Below are positions 16,695 to 26,736 of a stretch of DNA of 64,000 nucleotides, piece by piece. Source of the stretch: Limimaricola soesokkakensis (GTDB lineage: Bacteria; Pseudomonadota; Alphaproteobacteria; Rhodobacterales; Rhodobacteraceae); contig NZ_FWFY01000003.1 of NCBI RefSeq assembly GCF_900172345.1, forward strand, positions 409,142-473,141. Direction: 5' to 3'. Each line of letters begins with the position of its first letter. Within the stretch, counting starts at the first letter, position 1. Below the pieces are notes generated by a model. It had not been told where the DNA came from and searched no databases. It worked only from the letters and a program-made list of their open reading frames with translations. Position numbers and translations under genes: made by a program.

Positions 16695-17522
16695 ATGACC
16701 TGCCGTACCATCGCCCTGTGCTTTACGGATGGCGCGAGCGCCCAGACCCTGGCCCGGACCGGCGCCGCGCTCGCGCGGCAGCATGGCGCGCATCTTCTCG
16801 GGCTTCATGTGCTGCCCGATCCCGTCGTCCATGCCTCGGTCTCGATGTATGTCACCGGCGAGATCCTGACACAGATCCGCGCCGGGCAACGCGACACGGC
16901 CCTCGAGATCGAAACCGCCTTCAAGGCGGCGGCGGAGGCCGAAGGCGTGACGCCCGAATGGCGCTGTCTTGAGGCGCGCCTCGCCACGATCGGCGAACGC
17001 CTGTGCGAAAGCGCCCGCGCGGCCGATCTGGTCCTCGTCATGCGGCCCGAGAGGGACGCGGCGGGCCGCCCGCAGGAGGAGTTGATCCGCAATGCGGGGC
17101 GTCCGGTGCTGATGATCCCGCCGGGCTATCAGCCCGGTGCGCTCGGAGCCTCGGCCGTGATCGGCTGGAGCGCCACACGGGAGGCGACGCGCGCCGCGCA
17201 TGACGCGCGCCTGCTACTTGATGAGGGTGCCGAGGTGGTGCTGCTCAGCGTCGAGAAGGCGCCGGACCCCGGCGAACAGGACTATCCTGCCAACGAGATG
17301 GCGGCGATGTTCAGCCGTCACGGCATGAAGGCGACCGTCACCCACAGATCTCCGGGCGAGAGCCGGATCGCAGAGGTGATCGAGCGCGAGGCCTTCGAGA
17401 CCGGCGCCAGCTTCATCGCCACGGGCGCCTTCGGACATTCCAAGGCCTATGATTTCGTGCTGGGCACGGTGACGCGCGACCTGATGCAGCGCGCCAAGCG
17501 CCCGGTGCTGTTTTCGAAGTGA
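16695..17522 (+). CDS. universal stress protein, two Usp domains
   Basis: 275 residues; AAGGAG lies 8 bp upstream. The second domain keeps GAFGHSKAYDFVLGTVTRDLM; the first domain lacks a clear nucleotide loop. It resembles the divergent Usp at 12856 more than its immediate neighbours, so the cluster holds two related pairs. It is the last gene of the FNR-controlled run. Confidence 0.9.
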   Translation: MTCRTIALCFTDGASAQTLARTGAALARQHGAHLLGLHVLPDPVVHASVSMYVTGEILTQIRAGQRDTALEIETAFKAAAEAEGVTPEWRCLEARLATIGERLCESARAADLVLVMRPERDAAGRPQEELIRNAGRPVLMIPPGYQPGALGASAVIGWSATREATRAAHDARLLLDEGAEVVLLSVEKAPDPGEQDYPANEMAAMFSRHGMKATVTHRSPGESRIAEVIEREAFETGASFIATGAFGHSKAYDFVLGTVTRDLMQRAKRPVLFSK

Positions 17523-17657
17523 GGCGCGCGGCGCCGATCCCGGAATGGATCGAGCCCGCGACCGGCGCGCGATCCGCGGCCGTGAATGGCCTCTCGATGC
17601 TTGACCTCACCTGCTCGCGCGGCCCAGTAGCTTTGAGGCCACCCAAGGGAGCGACGC

Positions 17658-18323
17658 GTGCCGATCTTTCAGGTCAAGGGACTTCGAATCCTGTTCGTGC
17701 ATATCCCGAAAACCGGCGGCTCCTCGGTCTCGCGCTGGCTCGGGGATGCGGGCGCCGAGGCGTTCCGAATTCCGACGCGCACCGCCCTGCCATGTCCGCC
17801 GCAGCACTTCCACGCCGAACTGCTGGGTGCGTTGTTTCCCGGATCAGGGTGGTTCGACTATGCCTTCGCGATCACCCGCCACCCGGAGGCGCGGATGATC
17901 AGCGAGTATGTCTGGCGCAGGTCCGGCGGGCGAAAGCTGCGCCAATGGGGCGGGTTGCGCCGTTCGGCCGTCGCCGAGGTATCGCCCGAGACACGCGGTC
18001 GCGACTTTTCGCGCTGGCTGCGTCAGAACCTGCGGGCGGTCGAGCAGAACCCCTATCACCTGAGCAATCACCTTCGCCCGCAGGTCGAGTTCACCGCTCT
18101 GCCGGGGCTTGAGATCTTCCGCTTCGAGGATGGGATGGAGCCGGTCTTCGCCCGGCTGTCGGAAGTGACCGGCATAAACTCGCCACAAGATCTGCCGCGG
18201 GAGAAGGCGACCGGCGGGCTGGAGGTGCCGCTGCAGGCCGGAGACCGGGCGCGGATCGAGATGCGATACGCGATGGATTACGACCGGTTCGGTTATGGCC
18301 GCGGTGGGGTGGGCGGCAATTAG
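17658..18323 (+). CDS. sulfotransferase-family protein
   Basis: 221 residues from GTG 17658, with GGGAG 7 bp upstream. The N-terminal HIPKTGGSS (about 15-23) is the 5'-phosphosulfate loop for PAPS binding, and RHPEARMISEY (about 74-84) is the second PAPS-contact motif. It is shorter than most sulfotransferases and the acceptor is unknown; lipid, polysaccharide and protein are all possible. It stands alone after the Usp genes. Confidence 0.8.
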   Translation: MPIFQVKGLRILFVHIPKTGGSSVSRWLGDAGAEAFRIPTRTALPCPPQHFHAELLGALFPGSGWFDYAFAITRHPEARMISEYVWRRSGGRKLRQWGGLRRSAVAEVSPETRGRDFSRWLRQNLRAVEQNPYHLSNHLRPQVEFTALPGLEIFRFEDGMEPVFARLSEVTGINSPQDLPREKATGGLEVPLQAGDRARIEMRYAMDYDRFGYGRGGVGGN

Positions 18324-18857
18324 GCCCGCTCGGATCGACCCTTCGGGTACCGGTCACGCGCATTTTTCCAGTAAGGTTTCGCACTAAAGCCTGTCGAGCC
18401 GCATGCGCCATCGTGTGGCCATCGTGTGCCGCGCGTCTGGAAACCCTGACACCGCACGCCAATGCGGCAGCCGGGCCGATCAAGCGCTCAATTCGTGACG
18501 CGCCACCTTCATCACGAAGCTACCCGGACGGGGAAGTGTGCTCTCTTTGCAGTGGCTTCAGCCGTGTCACAAAGGCTCCGCCCACGGTCCGACCCCGTGG
18601 AGACGTTATTCAGCCAAAGCGTGCGGGGGACTCCCCTGCCAGTCGCGTGACCGAACACGGAACGCCCGGAGCCGGGCATCGGGGGCGCGTTGTGTGCCAT
18701 TCACGCACAACTCCCTGAAACATGATGCGTGACGCACCGTAAATCTCCGTGATTTGCCAGATCGCCGTCACCACATAATATGATGAAAGAAAAAGATTCG
18801 CCTGTGGGGGACGGGACCGCGCGACCGAGACGCGCCAACGGACGAGAGAATGGGCCG
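18324..18857. other. 534-bp leader/intergenic region before prkA
   Basis: No supported gene. A weak inverted repeat GTTGTG/CACAAC (18689-18711) and a longer GTGACG...CGTCAC pair near 18729-18771 are seen. No clear sigma-70 or sigma-54 promoter was found. An in-frame upstream ATG at 18780 would add 26 non-conserved residues to PrkA. Confidence 0.5.
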
Positions 18858-20792
18858 ATGGATGTATTTACCCGCTACGCCGAAAGCTATGCGAACTCCC
18901 GAACCGAGGAGCTGACACTGCAGGAATACCTCCTGCGATGCCGGGAGGATCCATCGGTGCGTGCCACCGCTGCGGAGCGGATGATGCGCGCCATAGGCGA
19001 GCCCGAACTCGTAGATACGAGCCATGACCAGCGGCTCGGACGGATCTTCCTCAACCGCACCGTCAAGATCTACCGCGCCTTCGAAAGCCTCTATGGCAAC
19101 GAGGAGGTGGTCGAACGGATCGTCGGTTTCTTCCGCCATGCGAGCCAAGGCCTCGAGGAGCGCAAGCAGATCCTGTACCTGCTGGGCCCGGTGGGCGGCG
19201 GCAAGTCCACCATCGCCGAGATCCTCAAGGCGTTGATGGAAAAGGAGCCGATCTACGTCCTCAAGGCCGGCGACCAGATCAGCCCGGTCTTCGAAAGCCC
19301 GCTGGGTCTGTTCGACCGTGAGCGTTTCGGCGATCTTCTGGAGGACAAGTACGACATTCCGCGCAGGCTTCTGACCGGGCTGATCAGCCCTTGGGCGGTG
19401 AAGCGGCTCGAGGAGTTCGGCGGCGACATCTCGCGCTTTTCGGTGGTGCGGATGCAGCCGTCGCGGCTTCGGCAGATCGGCGTCACCAAGACCGAGCCGG
19501 GCGACGAGAACAACCAGGACGTCTCGGCGCTGGTCGGCAAGCTCGACATCCGCAAGCTCGAGCATATGGGCCAGGACGACCCCGACGCCTACAGCTATTC
19601 GGGTGGTCTCAACCGCACCACGCAGGGCCTTCTCGAATTCGTCGAGATGTTCAAGGCGCCGATCAAGGTGCTGCACCCGCTGCTCACCGCGACTCAGGAG
19701 GGCAGCTATACCGGCACCGAGAACATCGGCGCCATGCCCTATCAGGGCCTGATCATCGCCCATTCGAACGAGGCCGAGTGGCGCCAGTTCAAGAACAACC
19801 GCAACAACGAGGCCTTCCTCGACCGGATCTCGGTGGTGAAGATCCCCTATTGCCTGCGCGCCACCGAAGAGGCGCGGATCTACGAGAAGCTTCTGCGCGA
19901 AAGCTCGCTCGCCGAGGCGCCCTGCGCCCCCGAGACGCTGCCGATCCTGGCGCGGTTCTCGGTGCTCACCCGGCTGCAGGAGCACGAGAACTCGACGATC
20001 TATTCCAAGCTGCGGACCTATGACGGGGAGACGCTCAAGCACACCGATCCCAAGGCGCGGAGTCTTCAGGAATACCGCGACGCCGCGGGTGCCGACGAAG
20101 GCATGACCGGCGTCTCGACCCGCTTCGCCTTCAAGGTGCTGGCCGAGACGATCAACCACGACGTGGACGAGGTCGGCGCCGACCCGGTGCACCTGATGTA
20201 CGTGCTCGAACAGGCGGTGCGGCGCGAGCAGTTCACGGAGGAGACCGAGGCGCGCTATCTCGACTTCCTGAAATCCGAGCTGGCACCGCGCTATGCGGAG
20301 TTCATCGGCGAGGAGATCCAGAAGGCCTATCTCGAAAGCTATTCCGATTACGGCCAGAACCTGTTCGACCGCTACATCGCCTATGCGGATGCTTGGATCG
20401 AGGATCAGGACTACAAGGATCCCGACACCGGGCAGATGTTCGACCGCGACGTGCTCGAGGCCGAATTGGCCAAGATCGAGAAGCCCGCGGGCGTGTCCAA
20501 CCCCAAGGATTTCCGCAACGAGGTGGTCAAGTTCGTGCTGCGCGCACGGGCCGAAAACGAGGGCCGCAATCCCGATTGGCGCGGCTACGAGAAGCTGCGC
20601 CGGGTGATTGAGAAGCGGATGTTCTCAAGGGTCGAGGACCTGCTGCCGGTGGTCAGCTTCGGCGCCAAGCGCGACAAGGACACGGATGCGAAACATGCCG
20701 AGTTCGTGGAGCGGATGGGCGAGCGGGGCTACACGCCGCGCCAGGTCAGGAGGCTCGTCGAATGGTACATGCGGGTGAACAAGGCCGGATGA
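18858..20792 (+). CDS. prkA: PrkA serine protein kinase (YeaG family)
   Basis: 644 residues from MDVFTRYAESY, which matches the family start. An AAA-like PrkA domain has Walker A GPVGGGKS (110-117), followed by the C-terminal kinase-like PrkA region. In enteric bacteria YeaG acts in starvation and nitrogen-stress survival. It is first in the conserved prkA-yeaH-spoVR operon, 13 bp before yeaH. The upstream in-frame extension to 18780 is Pro/Arg/Gly-rich and judged untranslated. Confidence 0.93.
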   Translation: MDVFTRYAESYANSRTEELTLQEYLLRCREDPSVRATAAERMMRAIGEPELVDTSHDQRLGRIFLNRTVKIYRAFESLYGNEEVVERIVGFFRHASQGLEERKQILYLLGPVGGGKSTIAEILKALMEKEPIYVLKAGDQISPVFESPLGLFDRERFGDLLEDKYDIPRRLLTGLISPWAVKRLEEFGGDISRFSVVRMQPSRLRQIGVTKTEPGDENNQDVSALVGKLDIRKLEHMGQDDPDAYSYSGGLNRTTQGLLEFVEMFKAPIKVLHPLLTATQEGSYTGTENIGAMPYQGLIIAHSNEAEWRQFKNNRNNEAFLDRISVVKIPYCLRATEEARIYEKLLRESSLAEAPCAPETLPILARFSVLTRLQEHENSTIYSKLRTYDGETLKHTDPKARSLQEYRDAAGADEGMTGVSTRFAFKVLAETINHDVDEVGADPVHLMYVLEQAVRREQFTEETEARYLDFLKSELAPRYAEFIGEEIQKAYLESYSDYGQNLFDRYIAYADAWIEDQDYKDPDTGQMFDRDVLEAELAKIEKPAGVSNPKDFRNEVVKFVLRARAENEGRNPDWRGYEKLRRVIEKRMFSRVEDLLPVVSFGAKRDKDTDAKHAEFVERMGERGYTPRQVRRLVEWYMRVNKAG

Positions 20793-20805
20793 GAAAGGGG
20801 CGGGC

Positions 20806-22122
20806 ATGACGCATTTCATCGACCGCCGTCTCAACCCCAAGGGCCGCAGCACTCCCAACCGCCGTCGCTTCATCGGCCGCATCAAGGCGCATGTGCGCGA
20901 GGCGGTCGATGCCAGCGTGCGCAAGCGCGGCATCACCGACATGGAAGCCGGCACCGACGTCGCGGTGCCGCGTGACAGCTTGAGCGAGCCGAGCTTTCGC
21001 CATGCCTCGAAGGGCGGCACGCGCGAGGGCGTGCTGCCGGGCAACCGGGAGTTTCAGGCCGGTGACGAGATCCCACGCCCGCAGCAGGGCGGCGGCGGGG
21101 CGGGGCGCAAGGGGGCGCCGGATGGCGAGGGCGAGGATGATTTCGTCTTCGCCCTGTCGCGCGACGAGTTTCTCGACATCTTCTTCGAGGACCTCGAACT
21201 CCCCGACATGATCAAGCGCAGCCTTGCCGGCAGTTCGGTGGCCCGGCCGCGCCGGGCCGGGCTCTCGGTCACCGGCGCGCCGGCCAATCTCAATGTCGGG
21301 CGCACCATGCGCCGCGCCATGGGGCGCCGCATCGCCCTGCGCCGCCCCTCCGACGCGAAGCTCGAGGAGTTGCGAGAGCGGCTTTTCGCGCTCGAGGCGG
21401 TGTTCGAGCCTGACGCGGCGCAGCGCGCCGAGATCATGCGCCTTCAGTCCGAGATCGAGGCCCTGACCGCGCATCGCAAGCGGGTGCCCTATCTCGATCC
21501 GCTCGACCTGCGCTACAGCCACTTCGAGCCGCAGCCGGAGCCGCGCGCGCAGGCGGTGATGTTCTGCCTGATGGACGTCTCGGCTTCCATGGGCGCGCGC
21601 GAAAAGGATCTCGCCAAGCGGTTCTTCGTGCTGCTGCACCTGTTTCTCACGCGGCGCTACGAGACGGTGGATCTGGTCTTCATCCGGCACACCCATCTCG
21701 CCTCGGAGGTCGATGAGCAGACCTTCTTCTATTCGCGCGAGAGCGGCGGCACCATGGTCTCGACCGCGCTGGCTGAAATGAACCGGGTGCAGTCCGAGCG
21801 CTACCCGGCCTCGGAATGGAACATCTACGCGGCGCAGGCCTCGGATGGCGACAATTACCAGGGCGACAGCCGCGACTGCCAGATCTGGCTCGAAAGCGAG
21901 CTTTTGAAGATCTGCCAGCACTTCGCCTATGTCGAGATCATCGGCGAGGCCGAGGCGAGGATCCTGCGCGACGCCGCGCGCGGCACCGAGCTGTGGATGG
22001 CCTATCGCGAGGTGGCCGAGCGCTGGCCCAACTTCGCGATGCGCCGGGTCGCCGGTCCGGCCGACATTTATCCCGTGTTCCGCGATCTCTTTGCCCGCCG
22101 CACGGAGGCCGCCCATGGCTGA
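20806..22122 (+). CDS. yeaH: DUF444 / YeaH-family protein
   Basis: 438 residues; AAAGGGG lies upstream of the ATG. The N-terminal half is basic and Gly-rich, with a charged helical part (about 180-225). The C-terminal half has a von Willebrand-like MIDAS motif MDVSASMGA (about 256-264), suggesting metal-dependent protein binding. It is the regular partner of PrkA and SpoVR; its biochemical role is not established. It overlaps spoVR by 8 bp. Confidence 0.92.
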   Translation: MTHFIDRRLNPKGRSTPNRRRFIGRIKAHVREAVDASVRKRGITDMEAGTDVAVPRDSLSEPSFRHASKGGTREGVLPGNREFQAGDEIPRPQQGGGGAGRKGAPDGEGEDDFVFALSRDEFLDIFFEDLELPDMIKRSLAGSSVARPRRAGLSVTGAPANLNVGRTMRRAMGRRIALRRPSDAKLEELRERLFALEAVFEPDAAQRAEIMRLQSEIEALTAHRKRVPYLDPLDLRYSHFEPQPEPRAQAVMFCLMDVSASMGAREKDLAKRFFVLLHLFLTRRYETVDLVFIRHTHLASEVDEQTFFYSRESGGTMVSTALAEMNRVQSERYPASEWNIYAAQASDGDNYQGDSRDCQIWLESELLKICQHFAYVEIIGEAEARILRDAARGTELWMAYREVAERWPNFAMRRVAGPADIYPVFRDLFARRTEAAHG

Positions 22123-23590
22123 TCTTCTGTTCGACGGGCCGGACTGGAATTTCGACACGCTCAGGCGCACCACTGAGGCGATCGAGCAGATCGCGCGCGA
22201 GGATCTCGGTCTCGACGTCTATCCCAACCAGATCGAGATCATTTCGACCGAGCAGATGCTCGACGCTTATTCCGCCACGGGCATGCCGCTGATGTATCGC
22301 CACTGGTCCTTCGGCAAGCAGTTCATTCACCACGAACGGCTCTACTCCAAGGGCGTGCAGGGGCTGGCCTACGAGATCGTCATCAACTCGGATCCCTGCA
22401 TCTGCTACTGCCTCGAAGAAAACACCATGCCGATGCAGGCGCTGGTGATCGCCCACGCCGCTTTCGGTCACAACCACTTCTTCAAGTCGAACCATCTGTT
22501 CCGGCAATGGACCGATCCGCGCGGGATCCTCGACTATCTCGATTACGCCCGCAATTTCCTCGGCCGGTGCGAGGAGCGGCACGGGCCGGGCCGGGTGGAG
22601 CGAACGCTCGACGCCGCGCATGCGCTGATGAGCGCCTCGGTGTTCCGCCATCGCCGCCCGGCACAGCCCTCGCTCAGGGCCGAGGCCGAGCGTGCCGAGC
22701 GGCGCATCGAGGAGGATGAACGCGCAGCGCATTACCTGTGGAGTCGGCTCGAACGGGAGCGGCGGCCGCATGATCACGAGAACGCCGCGGCCGAACGGCG
22801 CCGCATGCTGGGCCTGCCGGAAGAGAACCTGATCTACTTTCTCGAACGGCACAGCCCGGTGCTCGAACCCTGGCAGCGGCAGGTGCTGCGGATCGTGCGC
22901 AACCTCGCGCAGTACTTCTACCCGCAGCGCCAGACACAGGTGATGAACGAGGGCTGCGCCTGCTTCGTGCATTTCCACATCCTCAACAAGCTGCACGAGC
23001 AGGGCCGGATCGGCGACGGCGCGATGCTCGAGATCCTGCACAGCCATTCCAGCGTGCTGTTCCAGCCCGGTTACGACCATCCGGGCTATGGCGGCATCAA
23101 CCCCTACGCGCTGGGCTTCGCGATGATGCGCGACGTTCAGCGGATCTGCGAGGCCCCCGAGCCCGAAGATCGCGAGTGGTTTCCCTCGATCGCCGGCTGC
23201 GGCGACTGGCGCGGCGTGCTCAAGGAAGCCTGGGCCAATTTCCGGGACGAGAGCTTCATCCAGCAGTTCCTGAGCCCGAAGGTGATGCGCGACCTGCGGC
23301 TCTTCGCGCTGCGCGACGCCGAGGCCGAGGATACGCTGAAGGTCACGGCGATCCATGACGAGGCGGGCTACCGGGCGCTGCGCGACACGCTGGCGCGCGG
23401 CTACGACCTGTCGAACCGCTCGCCCGATATCGAGGTGATCGACGCCGACCTCGCCGGCGACCGGGTGCTGCGGCTGCGCCACGTGCTGCGCAACGAGGTG
23501 CCGCTCGATCCGCGCGAGCGCGAGGCGACGCTCGCCTGCCTGCGCGAGCTCTGGGGCTACGAGGTGGAGATCGACGAGATGACCGGCTGA
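22115..23590 (+). CDS. spoVR: SpoVR-family protein (YcgB)
   Basis: 491 residues, the usual length. It starts at MADLLFDGPDW inside the end of yeaH. Conserved SpoVR blocks are visible: YPNQIEIISTEQMLDAY, MPLMYRHWSFGKQF, ENTMPMQALVIAHAAFGHNHFF and the His/Cys-bearing NEGCACFVHFHI. The name comes from a Bacillus spore-cortex gene, but in non-sporeformers it accompanies prkA and yeaH in stress physiology. Confidence 0.93.
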   Translation: MADLLFDGPDWNFDTLRRTTEAIEQIAREDLGLDVYPNQIEIISTEQMLDAYSATGMPLMYRHWSFGKQFIHHERLYSKGVQGLAYEIVINSDPCICYCLEENTMPMQALVIAHAAFGHNHFFKSNHLFRQWTDPRGILDYLDYARNFLGRCEERHGPGRVERTLDAAHALMSASVFRHRRPAQPSLRAEAERAERRIEEDERAAHYLWSRLERERRPHDHENAAAERRRMLGLPEENLIYFLERHSPVLEPWQRQVLRIVRNLAQYFYPQRQTQVMNEGCACFVHFHILNKLHEQGRIGDGAMLEILHSHSSVLFQPGYDHPGYGGINPYALGFAMMRDVQRICEAPEPEDREWFPSIAGCGDWRGVLKEAWANFRDESFIQQFLSPKVMRDLRLFALRDAEAEDTLKVTAIHDEAGYRALRDTLARGYDLSNRSPDIEVIDADLAGDRVLRLRHVLRNEVPLDPREREATLACLRELWGYEVEIDEMTG

Positions 23591-23607
23591 GCCACCCGGA
23601 TGCATGC

Positions 23608-23658
23608 TTCAAGCAAAGATATTTTAAGCTTGAAATGAATCGGGACGCATCCTAGCCT
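23608..23658 (+). promoter_or_regulatory. promoter and MarR-type operator of the anthranilate operon
   Basis: TTGAAA (23630-23635), 17 bp, TAGCCT (23653-23658) form a promoter with a start near 23665, 19 bp before the first ATG. An inverted repeat TTCAAGC (23608-23614) / GCTTGAA (23628-23634) overlaps the -35 box. A repressor bound there, most likely the operon's own MarR protein, would block polymerase. Confidence 0.6.
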
Positions 23659-23683
23659 CTCCGCAACAGCTCGGGGAGGGGCC

Positions 23684-25978
23684 ATGAGGATCGCGTGCAT
23701 CGGGGGAGGACCGGCGGGGCTCTACTTTGCCATATCGGCCAAGCTGCGCGACGCGTCGCACGAAGTGGTGGTGATCGAGCGCAACCGCCCCGACGACACT
23801 TTTGGCTGGGGCGTGGTGCTGTCGGACGAGACGCTCGACAACCTCGCCGCCAATGATGCGGTTTCGGCCGAGGCGATCCGTGCGCATTTCGCCTATTGGG
23901 ACGATGTGGCGGTGGTGAAGGGCGGCGAGCGCATCGTCTCCACCGGGCACGGCTTTTGCGGCATCGGCCGCAAGCGGCTGTTGCTGCTGTTGCAGGACCG
24001 GGCGCGCGAGCTGGGCGTCGAGCTGCGTTTCGAGACCGAGGTGGGGTCCGCCTCCGACTACGCCGCCGATTACGATCTCGTCGTCGCGGCCGACGGGCTC
24101 AACTCCAAGACCCGCAACGAATTCGAAGAGGTCTTTCGCCCCGAGATCGACCGTCGCCGCTGCCATTTCACATGGCTCGGCACGACCCAGACCTTCGCTG
24201 ACGCCTTTACCTTCATCTTCGAGAAGACCGAGCATGGCTGGGTCTGGGCGCATGCCTACCAGTTCGAGCCGGGTACCGCGACATTCATCGTAGAATGCGC
24301 GCCAGAGACCTTCCGCGCCTGGGGCTTCGACAAGATGAGCCAGGAAGAGTCGATCGCCGTCTGCGAGAAGATCTTCCGCGATCACCTGGGTGGCCATCCC
24401 CTGATGTCAAATGCGCGCCACATCCGCGGCTCGGCCTGGATCAACTTCCCCCGCGTGTTGTGCGAACGCTGGTACACTGACAACATCGTGCTTCTGGGCG
24501 ATGCCGCTGCTACCGCGCATTTCTCGATCGGCTCCGGGACCAAGCTGGCGCTCGAATCCGCGATCGCGCTCGCGGACGAGATTGCCGCCGCGCCTGACCT
24601 CGCCACCGCCTTCGAAAGCTATGAGGAGGCGCGCCGCATCGAGGTGCTGCGGCTGCAATCGGCGGCGCGCAACTCGATGGAGTGGTTCGAGGAGGTCGGC
24701 CGTTATCTCGATCTCGATCCGGTGCAGTTCAACTACTCGCTGCTGACCCGCAGCCAACGGATCAGCCACGAGAACCTGCGCCTGCGCGACCCCGAATGGC
24801 TGAAGGGCGCCGAGCGCTGGTTCCAGAGCCGCGCCGGGTTGCCTGAGGACGCGCCCGTGCGCGCGCCGATGTTCGCGCCCTACAGGCTGCGTGGCATGGA
24901 GCTGAAGAACCGCATCGTCGTCTCGCCCATGGCGCAGTACAAGGCGGTTAATGGCTGTCCGACCGACTGGCATCTCGTGCATCTGGGCGAGCGCGCCAAG
25001 GGCGGGGCGGGGCTGGTCTATACCGAGATGACCTGCGTGTCGGCGCAAGGCCGGATCACGCCCGGCTGCCCCGGCCTCTACGCCCCGGAGCACGAGGCGG
25101 CGTGGTCGCGGATCGTCGATTTCATGCATGCCGAGACGGATGCGAAGTTCTGCTGCCAGATCGGCCATTCGGGGCGCAAGGGCTCGACCCAGCTTGGCTG
25201 GGAGGAGATGGATGCGCCGCTGAAGGAGGGCAACTGGGAGACCATCTCGGCGAGCCCGATCCCGTGGTCGGACAACAACCCGGCGCCGCGCGAAATGACA
25301 CGCGACGACATGGACGAGGTGACGGCGCAGTTCGTGGCCTCGACCGAGATGGCCGCGCGCTCGGGTTTCGACATGATCGAACTGCACGCCGCGCATGGCT
25401 ACCTCATCTCCTCCTTCATCTCACCGATGTCGAACCGGCGGAGCGACGAATATGGTGGGTCGCTGGAAAACCGGCTGCGCTGGCCCTTGGAAGTGTTCCG
25501 CGCGATGCGCGCGGCATGGCCCGCCGACAAGCCGATGTCGGTGCGCATCTCGGCCAACGACTGGGTCGGCGATCACGGCGTGACGCCCGACGAGGCGGTC
25601 GAGATCGCTCGCGCCTTCCACGATGCCGGCGCCGACCTGATCGACGTCTCGGCCGGGCAGACCAGCATCGAGGCACGGCCGGTCTATGGCCGGATGTTCC
25701 AGACGCCGTTCTCGGACCGCATCCGCAACGAGGCTGGCATCGCGACCATGGCGGTGGGCAACATCTACGAGGCCGATCACGTCAACTCGATCCTGATGGC
25801 GGGGCGCGCCGATCTGGTTGCCATCGCCCGGCCGCATCTCGCCGATCCCTACTGGACGCTACACACTGCGACTGCGATCGGCGATCGGCACGAGACGTGG
25901 CCCGATCCTTATTTACCGGGCCGCGACCAGGCCTGGCGGCTCGCCGACAGGGCCGAGCAGATGGTGGAGAAGGTCTGA
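23684..25978 (+). CDS. 2-aminobenzoyl-CoA monooxygenase/reductase (fused)
   Basis: 764 residues, two enzymes in one chain. Residues 1-385 are a flavin monooxygenase (FAD motif GGGPAG 7-12; [20 protein letters not shown] near 270). Residues ~395-764 are an old-yellow-enzyme reductase ([41 protein letters not shown]). This layout is that of the Azoarcus-type enzyme that hydroxylates and reduces 2-aminobenzoyl-CoA, dearomatising the ring; databases often call it salicylyl-CoA 5-hydroxylase/oxidoreductase. It heads a 14-gene operon, and the CoA ligase at 29201 should make its substrate. Confidence 0.88.
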   Translation: MRIACIGGGPAGLYFAISAKLRDASHEVVVIERNRPDDTFGWGVVLSDETLDNLAANDAVSAEAIRAHFAYWDDVAVVKGGERIVSTGHGFCGIGRKRLLLLLQDRARELGVELRFETEVGSASDYAADYDLVVAADGLNSKTRNEFEEVFRPEIDRRRCHFTWLGTTQTFADAFTFIFEKTEHGWVWAHAYQFEPGTATFIVECAPETFRAWGFDKMSQEESIAVCEKIFRDHLGGHPLMSNARHIRGSAWINFPRVLCERWYTDNIVLLGDAAATAHFSIGSGTKLALESAIALADEIAAAPDLATAFESYEEARRIEVLRLQSAARNSMEWFEEVGRYLDLDPVQFNYSLLTRSQRISHENLRLRDPEWLKGAERWFQSRAGLPEDAPVRAPMFAPYRLRGMELKNRIVVSPMAQYKAVNGCPTDWHLVHLGERAKGGAGLVYTEMTCVSAQGRITPGCPGLYAPEHEAAWSRIVDFMHAETDAKFCCQIGHSGRKGSTQLGWEEMDAPLKEGNWETISASPIPWSDNNPAPREMTRDDMDEVTAQFVASTEMAARSGFDMIELHAAHGYLISSFISPMSNRRSDEYGGSLENRLRWPLEVFRAMRAAWPADKPMSVRISANDWVGDHGVTPDEAVEIARAFHDAGADLIDVSAGQTSIEARPVYGRMFQTPFSDRIRNEAGIATMAVGNIYEADHVNSILMAGRADLVAIARPHLADPYWTLHTATAIGDRHETWPDPYLPGRDQAWRLADRAEQMVEKV

Positions 25979-26736
25979 TGCGGCTTGCGGGACACCACGC
26001 GTTGGTCACCGGCGGCGGCACCGGGGTAGGGCGCGCCATCGCGCTCGCGCTGGCCGCCGAAGGGGCGCGCGTCACGATCACCGGGCGGCGCGAGGCGCCG
26101 CTTGCGGAGACCGCCGGGGGGCAGGCGGAGATGGGATGGATCTCGGGGGACGTGACGCGCGCCGGGGAGGTGGTGCGCGTTGTGGAGCAAGCGACGCGAG
26201 AGCGCGGCCCCGTGACCATCGCCATCGCCAACGCCGGCGCGGCCGAGAGCAAGCCGTTTGCTAAGACCACGGCGCAGGACCTCGACGCGATGCTTTCGGT
26301 CAATCTGCACGGTGTGTTCAACCTGTGGCAGGCGGTGCTGCCGGGGATGCGCGAGGCGGGCCGGGGACGGCTCATCGCCATCGCCTCGACCGCGGGGCTG
26401 AAGGGTTATGGCTACGTTTCCGGCTATGTCGCGGCCAAGCACGCAGTGGTCGGCCTCACCCGGTCGTTGGCGCTGGAGCTGGCGCGGACGCCGATCACCG
26501 TGAATGCGATCTGCCCCGGATTCGCCGAGACGCCGATGCTCGAGGAGAGCATCGAGAACATCATGGCCAAGACCGGCCGGAGCCGCGAAGAGGCGGCAAA
26601 GGCGCTGGCCTCCGGCAACCCGCAGGGCCGCTTCGTGCAGCCAGAGGAGGTGGCCGACGCGGTGCTGTGGCTCTCGGGCGACGGAGCGAGCGCGGTGACC
26701 GGGCAGGCGATTTCCGTCTCGGGGGGCGAGGTATGA
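25978..26736 (+). CDS. short-chain dehydrogenase of the aminobenzoyl-CoA pathway
   Basis: 252 residues: Rossmann TGGGTGVG (11-18), NAG (85-87), catalytic S137, Y150 and K154 (YVAAK). Classical SDR length. It likely oxidises or reduces a hydroxy/oxo-acyl-CoA ring intermediate; the exact step is unknown. Start and stop codons overlap with both neighbours (TGATG upstream, ATGA downstream). Confidence 0.85.
   Translation: MRLAGHHALVTGGGTGVGRAIALALAAEGARVTITGRREAPLAETAGGQAEMGWISGDVTRAGEVVRVVEQATRERGPVTIAIANAGAAESKPFAKTTAQDLDAMLSVNLHGVFNLWQAVLPGMREAGRGRLIAIASTAGLKGYGYVSGYVAAKHAVVGLTRSLALELARTPITVNAICPGFAETPMLEESIENIMAKTGRSREEAAKALASGNPQGRFVQPEEVADAVLWLSGDGASAVTGQAISVSGGEV

Noticed and set aside
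18780..18857. N-terminal extension of PrkA from the ATG at 18780
   Set aside because: The 26 added residues are polar and unlike the family; the conserved start is MDVF at 18858.
18768..20192. Leftward open frame of about 470 codons opposite prkA
   Set aside because: Shadow of PrkA; no recognisable domain, and the prkA frame is strongly conserved.
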